Origin: Streptomyces antioxidans
Lineage (GTDB): Bacteria > Actinomycetota > Actinomycetes > Streptomycetales > Streptomycetaceae
Direction of reading: 5' to 3'
DNA: 64,000 nucleotides
Assembly: GCF_000968685.2 (NCBI RefSeq)
Contig: NZ_LAKD02000024.1
Coordinates: 1-64,000, forward strand
Below, in pieces: positions 8,166 through 15,280 of this stretch (positions are counted from its first letter, which is position 1; every line of letters begins with the position of its first letter). The notes beneath the pieces are model-generated. The model ran no database searches, was not told the DNA's origin, and saw only the letters and a list, made by a program, of their open reading frames with translations. The position numbers were made by a program, and so were the translations under genes.

Positions 8166-10856
8166 GTGGTCATGACCGGCCGCCGCGCGGAGGCCGATCA
8201 GGGGCCCGGGTACGCCACGAGACCGGCGGTCCACGCACGGAGGCGGTGCAGGCGTGCTGTGACCGGGCATGTGCTGACGTTCACGGGGACGGCGTTGGTG
8301 GCTGTCTATGTGCTGGACGCGGAAGGTGCCGAGCTGCGATTGGCCGAGACGGTGCGCGGCGCCGGACGGTCGTACGCGCTACCGGCCCGCTATCCCCTGT
8401 CCGGGCGCTCTCCCGTCGCCGATGCCTTCCGCGCCGGGCGCCCCCTGTGGCTGACCCCCACCGAGCTCGCCACCTACGGCCCCACCGGGCCCACCACGCC
8501 CGAGACCCCCACCACGCCCGGCGTCTCGCTCGGGGCGCTGCCACTCGGCGGGGACGGCAAGGGGCTCGGATGCCTGGTCGTGGTGGACGAGGCACCCGGC
8601 GGGATCGACGCCGACCGCCGCGGCTTCATCGAGCTCTACGCCCACCACGTGGCCGCCGGAGTCGAGGCGGCCGGTCCGCAGGCACTCACCCAGCCGCGGC
8701 CCGAGCTGCCCGGCCTCACCCTGGACCGGCTGCGGGTCGGCTCGTTCGTACTGCTCCTCGACAGCGGGCGGATGACCGCAGACACCCAGGTGCTCGACCT
8801 GTTCGGCATCCCCGGGGAGGACTTCGACGGCCGGGTGGAGACCCTGCTGGCGGTCGCCGTCCCGGACGACGTCCCCGCCCTGATGTCCGTCCTCGAGCCC
8901 GACCTGCTGACCTCCGGCACCGCACAGCTGGAGTTCCGGATCCGGCGGCCCAACGGGGAGCTGCGCTGGCTGGGGCTGCGCGCCCGGGTCGAGACGGGGT
9001 CGGACGGCATGCCCTGGCGCATGCTCGGCATGATCGCGGAGACCTCGTACCTGCGGCCGAGCGCCGACGAGGTGTCCCTGGTGCAGCGGCTGTCCGCCGC
9101 CCTGGCCGGGGCCACCACCGTACGGAACGTGGCCCGGGCCGTGGTCGGCGCGCTGCGCGATCCGCTCGGGGCGGGTCGGCTCGCGGTCGCCGAGCTCCAG
9201 GCCGATCAGCTGGTGGTCGGCGTCCTCGCCCCCGCGGAACCCGCCGCCTGGCCCGAGGTGTGGCGGGCCGCCTGGCGCTCCGAATGGCCCGAGCCGCCCA
9301 GCCACGCCCTGCCCACGCTGGCCGAGGCGCTGCGGGAGGGGCAGGTCAGCATCTTCCCCGAGGGCGCCGATCTGGAACCCGGGCTCGCCGGTATCGGCCC
9401 CGGCGGACTCGCCGTACTCCCGCTCCCCTCCGACGGCCGGATCGTCGGCGTATGCCTGATCGGCTGGGAGGAGCGGCATGAGTTCGGCCCGGAGGAGCGC
9501 TCGCTGCTGACCGCGACCGCCGGTCTGGTGGGCCAGGCCCTCGTACGCGCCCACGCCCTGGACGCCGAGCACGAGCTGGCCACCATGCTCCAGCGCAGCC
9601 TGCTGCCACGGAAGCTGCCGGAGCTGCCCGGCGGGGTGGCCGTCACCCGCTATCTGCCCGCGACGATGGGCCTTGAGGTGGGCGGCGACTGGTACGACGT
9701 GATCCCGCTGCCCGACGGCCATGTGGCACTGGTCATCGGGGACGTGCAGGGCCACAGCGCCGCGGCCGCCACGATCATGGGCCAGATGCGCACCGCCATC
9801 CGGGCCTACGCGGTGGAGGGCCACCCGCCCGATGTGGTCGTGGCGCACGCCAACCGCCTCCTCGTCGGCATGGAGACCGACCTCTTCGCGACCTGCTGCT
9901 ACGCCGATCTCGACATGGAGGAGGGCGAGGCGTGGTTCGTCCGGGCCGGGCACATGCAGCCGCTGCTGCGCCACCCGGACGGCACCACCGAGGAGCTCGA
10001 CGTCGAGGGCGGCCCGCCGCTGGGCGTGGTCGCGGACGCCGAGTTCCCGATGACCGCGGCCGGGCTGTCCTCCGGCACCCTGCTCGCCCTGCTCACCGAC
10101 GGCCTGGTCGAGTCCGCCCGGCTCGACCTGGACGACGGGGTGCGCCGGGCCTGCCAGGCGCTGGCCCGCGCCGATCCGTCCGACCCCGGCGGGGTGGCGG
10201 ACGCGCTGCTCGGCGGGGACAGCCGCCGGGACGACGACGTCGCGCTGCTGTTGCTGCGCTACGACGGGATGCGGGTGCGGCCCACCCGGGCGAGCTGGAC
10301 CGTGTGGCGGCTGCCCGACGCGGTGATGCACGCCCGCCGCTTCACCGCGCGCACCCTGCGCAACTGGGGGCTGGAGAACGAGCTGGACGTGGCCCTGCTG
10401 GTCACCTCCGAGCTGGTCACCAACGCCCTGGTGCACACCCGCGGCGAGGTGCGGCTGAATCTGACGCTGACCGCGGACCGGCTGCGGATCGCGGTGAACG
10501 ACCTCTCGCCGCGCACCCCCGTCAAACCCACGACGGTGGACTGGGAGGCCACCGGCGGGCGGGGGCTGCTGCTGATCGAGGCGATGTCGCAGACCTGGGG
10601 CTCGGTGCCGCTGAGCGGGGGCAAGCAGGTCTGGGGCGAGATCAACTTGTCGTCCCCGCGGAAGGAGCCCCCGGGTGGACCGGCCCCGGGTGGACCCTCC
10701 GCGGGCGGACCGCAGGAAGGGCCCGCGCCCCGGGCGGAGCTCCCGGAAGCCCCGGCCGGTGCGGCACCGGACGAGGCAGCCGCCCCGGCAGCGGACGAGG
10801 TCATTGAGGGGGTCACGGGGAGGAGGGGGCCACGGAGGAGGAGGGCGAGGGGATGA
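8166..10856 (+). CDS. PAS/GAF-SpoIIE phosphatase with C-terminal HATPase domain
   Basis: About 896 residues, predicted cytoplasmic. Domain order: GAF-like N terminus (~35-180), PAS (~190-295, RRPNGELRWLGLRARVE), second GAF-like region (~305-465), PP2C-type SpoIIE phosphatase (~475-690, with VGGDWYDVIPLPDGHVALVIGDVQGHSAAA and FVRAGHMQPLLRHPDG), and an RsbW-like histidine-kinase-type ATPase (~710-830, SELVTNALVHT and GGRGLLLIEAMS), then a Pro/Gly/Ala-rich tail. Such proteins normally control anti-sigma/anti-anti-sigma partner switching. Starts at 8166 (GTG), 8172 (ATG) or 8259 (GTG) are possible. The stop overlaps the next gene, a sugar-binding lipoprotein, by 4 nt, which is unusual for this family. 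Confidence 0.9.
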   Translation: MVMTGRRAEADQGPGYATRPAVHARRRCRRAVTGHVLTFTGTALVAVYVLDAEGAELRLAETVRGAGRSYALPARYPLSGRSPVADAFRAGRPLWLTPTELATYGPTGPTTPETPTTPGVSLGALPLGGDGKGLGCLVVVDEAPGGIDADRRGFIELYAHHVAAGVEAAGPQALTQPRPELPGLTLDRLRVGSFVLLLDSGRMTADTQVLDLFGIPGEDFDGRVETLLAVAVPDDVPALMSVLEPDLLTSGTAQLEFRIRRPNGELRWLGLRARVETGSDGMPWRMLGMIAETSYLRPSADEVSLVQRLSAALAGATTVRNVARAVVGALRDPLGAGRLAVAELQADQLVVGVLAPAEPAAWPEVWRAAWRSEWPEPPSHALPTLAEALREGQVSIFPEGADLEPGLAGIGPGGLAVLPLPSDGRIVGVCLIGWEERHEFGPEERSLLTATAGLVGQALVRAHALDAEHELATMLQRSLLPRKLPELPGGVAVTRYLPATMGLEVGGDWYDVIPLPDGHVALVIGDVQGHSAAAATIMGQMRTAIRAYAVEGHPPDVVVAHANRLLVGMETDLFATCCYADLDMEEGEAWFVRAGHMQPLLRHPDGTTEELDVEGGPPLGVVADAEFPMTAAGLSSGTLLALLTDGLVESARLDLDDGVRRACQALARADPSDPGGVADALLGGDSRRDDDVALLLLRYDGMRVRPTRASWTVWRLPDAVMHARRFTARTLRNWGLENELDVALLVTSELVTNALVHTRGEVRLNLTLTADRLRIAVNDLSPRTPVKPTTVDWEATGGRGLLLIEAMSQTWGSVPLSGGKQVWGEINLSSPRKEPPGGPAPGGPSAGGPQEGPAPRAELPEAPAGAAPDEAAAPAADEVIEGVTGRRGPRRRRARG

Positions 10857-12019
10857 TCCGCTCCCGTACACGGTCCCGTACCCGCTCCCGTACCCGCGAC
10901 CGCCTCCGTGCCGCCATCGCCGTCGCGGTGGGCCTCATGCTGGCCGTGTCCCTCGCCGCCTGCGGCAAGGCGGCCCAGCTCGGCGAGACGATGAGCGTGG
11001 CCGGGAACCACCGCCACGGCCCCCTGCGGATCGGCCTGCTGCTCCCGGAGAACGAGATCGCCCGTTTCGAACGCTTCGACCGGACCCTGATCCAGCAGCG
11101 GATCAAGGAGCTGTGTCCGCGCTGCACGGTGAACTACTCCAGCGCCCAGCACGACCCGGCCGCCCAGCGCTTCCAGATCGAAGCCATGGTCTCCAACGGG
11201 ATCGACGTCCTCATCCTGGACGCGGTGGACACCAAGGCCGTCCGCCACTCCGTGGTCCAGGCCCACCGCGCCCACGTCCCGGTCATCGCCTACGACCGCA
11301 TCGCGGAGGGGCCCATCTCCGGCTATGTCTCCTTCGACGGCGGAAGCGTCGGCAGGCTCCAGGGCCAGGCGCTGCTGAGGGCACTGGGCCCGAAGGCCAG
11401 CGGCAGCCAGATCGTCATGATGAACGGCTCGTCGACCGACCCCAACGCGGCCTGGTTCGAACGGGGTGCGCGGTCCGTCCTCCGGGGCAAGGTCAAGATC
11501 GCCAAGTCCTACGAGACCGTCGGCTGGCGCCCGGAGAACGCCAACCGCAACATGTCCGCCGCCATCGCCGCCCTCGGCCCCTACGGCATCGACGGCGTCC
11601 TCGCCGCCAACGACGGCCTGGCCTCGGGCGTCATCACCGCCCTCAAGGCGGCCCGGATCCATCCGATCCCCCCGGTCACCGGCCAGGACGCCGAGCTCGC
11701 CGGCATCCAGCGGATCCTCGCGGGCGAGCAGTACATGACCGTCTACAAGCCGTTCAAGCCCGAGGCGTACACCGCCGCGGAGATGGCCATCGCGGTGGGA
11801 CGCGGCAGATCGCTCGACGGGATCGCCACCCACCGGGTCGACAACTCCACCACCCGCGGCATCCCCGCGGTGCTGCTCGATCCGGTGGCCGTCACCGTGC
11901 ACAACATCAGGAGCACCGTCATCAAGGACGGTCTGTATCGCGTCGATCAGATATGCACCAGGAAGTACGCGGATGACTGCCGCAAGGCCGGGCTCATCGG
12001 CCGGAACGGCGCACCGTAG
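10853..12019 (+). CDS. Sugar ABC transporter substrate-binding lipoprotein (XylF-like)
   Basis: About 388 residues. A very basic N-region made of RSRT repeats is followed by a hydrophobic segment and a lipobox (LAVSLAAC, Cys ~37), so it is a membrane-anchored lipoprotein on the outside of the cell. The rest is a periplasmic-binding-protein type I sugar-binding fold (IGLLLPENEIARFERFD, GIDVLILDAVD, VPVIAYDRI, VLAANDGLASGVITALK, PVTGQDAE), closest in style to XylF/xylose-type binding proteins. It starts within the stop of the phosphatase gene (ATGA) and precedes matching ATPase and permease genes. Sugar specificity is inferred only. Confidence 0.9.
   Translation: MIRSRTRSRTRSRTRDRLRAAIAVAVGLMLAVSLAACGKAAQLGETMSVAGNHRHGPLRIGLLLPENEIARFERFDRTLIQQRIKELCPRCTVNYSSAQHDPAAQRFQIEAMVSNGIDVLILDAVDTKAVRHSVVQAHRAHVPVIAYDRIAEGPISGYVSFDGGSVGRLQGQALLRALGPKASGSQIVMMNGSSTDPNAAWFERGARSVLRGKVKIAKSYETVGWRPENANRNMSAAIAALGPYGIDGVLAANDGLASGVITALKAARIHPIPPVTGQDAELAGIQRILAGEQYMTVYKPFKPEAYTAAEMAIAVGRGRSLDGIATHRVDNSTTRGIPAVLLDPVAVTVHNIRSTVIKDGLYRVDQICTRKYADDCRKAGLIGRNGAP
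10859..10894 (+). repeat. 12-nt tandem repeat encoding RSRT units
   Basis: Three successive near-identical 12-nt units (CGCTCCCGTACC type) encode Arg-Ser-Arg-Thr at the positively charged start of the lipoprotein signal peptide. The charge suits a signal n-region, but the repetition suggests slippage. Confidence 0.6.
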
Positions 12020-12043
12020 GACGCGGAACGAAAGGAGGCGCGG

Positions 12044-12826
12044 ATGGCCCGACCGTCGGCCCCGCCCCTGTTGGCGCTGAGCGGCGTCTTCAAGCGCTTC
12101 GGCGCGGTGCAGGCGCTCACGGACGTCGAGCTGGAGATCCACGCCGGTGAGGTCATCGCCCTGGTGGGCGACAACGGCGCGGGGAAGTCCACCCTGGTCA
12201 AGGTGATCGCGGGCGTCGAACCGGCCGACACGGGCACCCTCGAATGGCGGGGCCGCCCCATCCACATCGGCCGCCCGCACGACGCCCAGCACCTGGGCAT
12301 CGCCACCGTGTACCAGGACCTCGCGCTCTGCGACAACCTCGACGTCGTCGGCAATCTCTTCCTCGGCCGCGAGATCACCCGGATAGGCGTCCTGGACGAG
12401 GTGGAGATGGAGCGCCGCACCCGCGATCTGCTGGCCACCCTCTCCATCCGCATCCCCGATGTCCGCCGGCCCGTCGCGTCCCTCTCCGGCGGCCAGCGGC
12501 AGACCGTCGCCATCTCCCGGGCGCTGCTCGGCGAACCGAGCCTGGTGATGCTGGACGAGCCCACCGCCGCGCTCGGCATCGAACAGACCGCCCAGGTCCT
12601 GGACCTGGTGGAACGGCTGCGTGAACGCGGGCTCGGAGTGCTGCTGATCAGCCACAACCTGGGCGACGTCAAGGCCGTCGCGGACTGGGTCGCGGTGCTG
12701 CGCCTCGGCCGCAACAACGGGTTCTTCGACGTCACCACCACTGCCCAGGAGCAGATCGTCTCCTCCATCACCGGCGCGTCCGACAACGCGGTGGTGCGGC
12801 GCACGGCGCGGGAGGGGGAGCTGTGA
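12044..12826 (+). CDS. Sugar ABC transporter ATP-binding protein (XylG-like, single domain)
   Basis: About 260 residues with one nucleotide-binding domain: Walker A GDNGAGKST, signature LSGGQRQ, Walker B LVMLDEPTAALG and H-loop ISHN. Carbohydrate-uptake ATPases of the RbsA/XylG type usually have two such domains in ~500 residues. This one is a half-size version, as in FrcA-like systems, and would work as a homodimer. A strong AGGAGG precedes the ATG. It lies 24 nt after the binding-protein gene and its stop overlaps the permease GTG start (GTGA, 12823-12826). It powers import by the neighbouring permease. Confidence 0.92.
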   Translation: MARPSAPPLLALSGVFKRFGAVQALTDVELEIHAGEVIALVGDNGAGKSTLVKVIAGVEPADTGTLEWRGRPIHIGRPHDAQHLGIATVYQDLALCDNLDVVGNLFLGREITRIGVLDEVEMERRTRDLLATLSIRIPDVRRPVASLSGGQRQTVAISRALLGEPSLVMLDEPTAALGIEQTAQVLDLVERLRERGLGVLLISHNLGDVKAVADWVAVLRLGRNNGFFDVTTTAQEQIVSSITGASDNAVVRRTAREGEL

Positions 12827-14034
12827 GCATCCCCGGCGGATCCAGCGCCCAGGCCGCCGAACGCTTCGGCGACGCGTTCGGGCGCAAGGTGGGCGGCGGT
12901 GCGTTCGGCGCCGTCCCCGTCCTGCTCGGGCTGCTCGCGATCTGGATCACCTTTCAGATCCTCAACCCGCACTTCCTCTCCCCGCGCAACCTCTCCAACC
13001 TCAGCGTGGACATCGTCGGCACCGGCATGATCGCGGTCGGCGTGATCTTCGTGCTGCTGGTCGGCGAGATCGATCTGTCGGTGGGCTCGGTGAGCGGCCT
13101 GGCCTCCGCCCTGTTCGCCGTGTTGAACGTCAACTTCGGCATGCCCGAGCCACCCGCCATCATCCTGGGCGCCCTCTGCGGTACGGCGGTCGGCTTCGTC
13201 CACGGCTACTTCACGGCAATGGTCGGCGTCCCCGCGTTCGTGGTCACCCTCGCCGGGCTGCTGGGGTGGTACGGCCTGATGCTCTCCATCATGGGCACGT
13301 ACGGCACCATCAACCTCGACGACCAGGGCCTGGTCGCCCAGCTGACCAACTACTACTTCTCCGATGTGGCCGCCGCCTACGCCCTGGCGGCGCTCGGCAC
13401 CGCCGGGTACTTCCTCACCGTCTGGCGCGACGTCAAGCGCCGCCGCGCCGCCGGAGTGCCCGCCCGCGCCCCGGTCTGGATCGCCGTCCGCACGGGGGTG
13501 CTCGCGGTGCTCGCCTTCGCCGCCGCGTATGTGCTCAACGAGTTCCAGGGGCTGCCGCTCGCCCTCCTGATCTTCCTGATCGTCCTCGTCATCCTCGACT
13601 TCGTCCTGCGCCGCACGTCCTACGGCCGGATGATCTTCGCTCTGGGCGGGGGCGTCGAAGCGGCCCGCCGGGCCGGGATCAACGTGGCCTGGGTGCGCAC
13701 CTCGGCGTTCATGATGTCGAGCACGATGGCCGCCATCGGCGGCCTCTTCCTGGCCTCCCGGATCAACTCGGTCAGCCAGACGTCGGTCACCACGGACCTG
13801 CTGATGAACGCCATCGCCGCGGCGGTCATCGGCGGTACGAGCCTCTTCGGCGGCCGTGGCAGCACCTGGTCGGCCCTGCTGGGTGTGCTGGTCATCCAGT
13901 CGATCGCCTCGGGCGTCGCCCTCATGGACATCCAGACCGCCGTCCAGTTCATGATCACCGGCGGTGTGCTGCTGCTGGCCGTCGTGATCGACACCCTCTC
14001 CCGCCGGGCGCAGCGGGCCCACGGCCGGGCCTGA
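12823..14034 (+). CDS. Sugar ABC transporter permease (XylH-like)
   Basis: About 403 residues with around ten or more transmembrane segments of the BPD_transp_2 (RbsC/XylH) family. Markers are GEIDLSVGSVSGL near the N terminus, FVVTLAGLLGWYGL, the coupling loop ALGGGVEAARRAGINVAWVR, and the C-terminal AAVIGGTSLFGGRGS. A longer central cytoplasmic stretch (~205-225, VKRRRAAGVPARAP) resembles XylH. The GTG start overlaps the stop of the ATPase gene. Last gene of the four-gene unit that begins with the SpoIIE-type phosphatase. No sugar kinase or isomerase accompanies it. Confidence 0.92.
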   Translation: MSIPGGSSAQAAERFGDAFGRKVGGGAFGAVPVLLGLLAIWITFQILNPHFLSPRNLSNLSVDIVGTGMIAVGVIFVLLVGEIDLSVGSVSGLASALFAVLNVNFGMPEPPAIILGALCGTAVGFVHGYFTAMVGVPAFVVTLAGLLGWYGLMLSIMGTYGTINLDDQGLVAQLTNYYFSDVAAAYALAALGTAGYFLTVWRDVKRRRAAGVPARAPVWIAVRTGVLAVLAFAAAYVLNEFQGLPLALLIFLIVLVILDFVLRRTSYGRMIFALGGGVEAARRAGINVAWVRTSAFMMSSTMAAIGGLFLASRINSVSQTSVTTDLLMNAIAAAVIGGTSLFGGRGSTWSALLGVLVIQSIASGVALMDIQTAVQFMITGGVLLLAVVIDTLSRRAQRAHGRA

Positions 14035-14156
14035 TGGTCCGGCGGGCCCATTCGCACTAAGCGGTCGTGTCGTTCCTGCCGCCGGTCGCGGCCGTTGGGC
14101 AGGCTGCGGGCAACATTGCCGACCGATCTGTCGAGTCTTTCGGGAAAGGTGGTCCG

Positions 14157-14435
14157 GTGAAGAAGGTCATTCGCGTAGTGGTGCTGGGTACTTCCGTTAC
14201 CTGCGCCCTGGTGTTCGGAGGCGTCAACGTGGCACAGGCCCAGCAGTGGCCCGGCCTTCCCGGCGACTTCTTCAGCGACCTCACCACCCTGGGGCCGGGC
14301 CAGCACAATCGGTGCGACTCCAGACTGTCGCTGGGAACCCCGGAGGACGGCGGAACCGGTGGAGTCGGCGCCAGCGCGCTCCAGCCCGGCTCGGCCGACG
14401 GTCCCGGATCCACCTGCCGGAACACCCGCGGCTAA
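14157..14435 (+). CDS. Small secreted protein of unknown function
   Basis: 92 residues from GTG at 14157, preceded by GGGAAAGGTGG. VKKVIRVVVLGTSVTCALVFGGVNVAQAQQ is a clear Sec signal peptide with an AQA cleavage site, leaving a mature peptide of about 63 residues rich in Gly/Ser/Pro with two Cys that could form a disulfide (NRCDSR and STCRNTRG). An in-frame ATG at 14067 would bury the signal peptide and is unlikely. I do not recognise the family. Its stop overlaps that of the convergent kinase-like gene (shared CTAA at 14432-14435). Confidence 0.7.
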   Translation: MKKVIRVVVLGTSVTCALVFGGVNVAQAQQWPGLPGDFFSDLTTLGPGQHNRCDSRLSLGTPEDGGTGGVGASALQPGSADGPGSTCRNTRG

Positions 14436-15058
14436 CGCGTCCAGAAGGAGGCGGGCAACGCCTCAACCTCGAGAGCGGCTTGGCGCAGGTAGGCGGCGAC
14501 CGGCAACAGCCCGGCGTACACCGGGTCGCCGCCACCGGCCAGCCGGTCGATGACATCGGCGTTGGACCGCGCCCGTGCGGGCACCACGTCCGCGAACTCG
14601 CGCGACGACGGCCCAGCGGTGTCCCAGTCGAAGAACCCGACGAGATCGGCGTCGCGCCACACCGCGTTCCACGGGGCGGCGTCATGGTGTCCGACGATCA
14701 GCCCCGGCCGCCACGTCTCCCCGGCGAGCCAGCGCACGCCCGACGGCGGTACGAACGACTCCGTCGCATCGTGCAGCCGACGGGCCCACTTGCCGACACT
14801 CACCAACGCGGTGTCGGAGAACACCCACGCGGGCCAGGGAAACGCCTCACCCGTGGTGTCGCCCGCGAGATGGGTCAAGACCTCACGCCCGCGCCCGTCG
14901 GTCCCCAGCACCCGGGGCGCCCCGTCGAATCCCACGGCCTCCAGATGCCGCAGCACCGCGTGTACGGCAGGCGTCCAGGGCTGGGCGGGCCGGTGAACCG
15001 CGTCCCCGATACGCACCGCACCGGCGCTCCGGCCACCAGCCAGACGTTCCTCCTCCAT
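14432..15058 (-). CDS. Aminoglycoside-phosphotransferase-family (APH-like) protein
   Basis: About 208 residues from the ATG at 15058. The kinase C-lobe is intact: VGHHDAAPWNAVWRD (HxDxxxxN catalytic loop) and GFFDWDTAGPSSREFAD (DxD metal motif). The N-lobe is short; upstream in-frame sequence to 15244 has no ATP-binding-loop pattern, so this is a small APH/ChoK-like phosphotransferase rather than a clear drug-resistance enzyme. The substrate may be an amino-alcohol, sugar or antibiotic and is not determinable. It converges with the small secreted protein, the two stop codons sharing bases. Confidence 0.8.
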   Translation of the reverse strand: MEEERLAGGRSAGAVRIGDAVHRPAQPWTPAVHAVLRHLEAVGFDGAPRVLGTDGRGREVLTHLAGDTTGEAFPWPAWVFSDTALVSVGKWARRLHDATESFVPPSGVRWLAGETWRPGLIVGHHDAAPWNAVWRDADLVGFFDWDTAGPSSREFADVVPARARSNADVIDRLAGGGDPVYAGLLPVAAYLRQAALEVEALPASFWTR

Positions 15059-15280
15059 GGCCAAGGCTGTATCCCGAGCCCGACCCACCGCGCATGCCCA
15101 TTTCCCGCTCGAAGCGGGCAGCGCCCGGCGCGTCCGGGCCGCGGTGGACCGTTCCCGGTCGTAAGCGGAATCGATCCATCCCGGTAACCCGCTGTCCGCC
15201 GGGTCGCGGGGGCGTTGTGCCACGCTTGAAGCCGGTTCGCGCACATGGTGCGAATCGGTGATGCGAAGTGAGGGCGCGGC

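Noticed and set aside
8379..10871. An 830-residue minus-strand open frame opposite the SpoIIE-type phosphatase
   Set aside because: Composition is His/Gln/Gly-rich without motifs; long antisense frames are expected in GC-rich DNA.
14432..15058. A specific aminoglycoside-resistance gene
   Set aside because: The kinase C-lobe is clear but the N-lobe is short and no APH subclass signature is visible, so only the general family is called.
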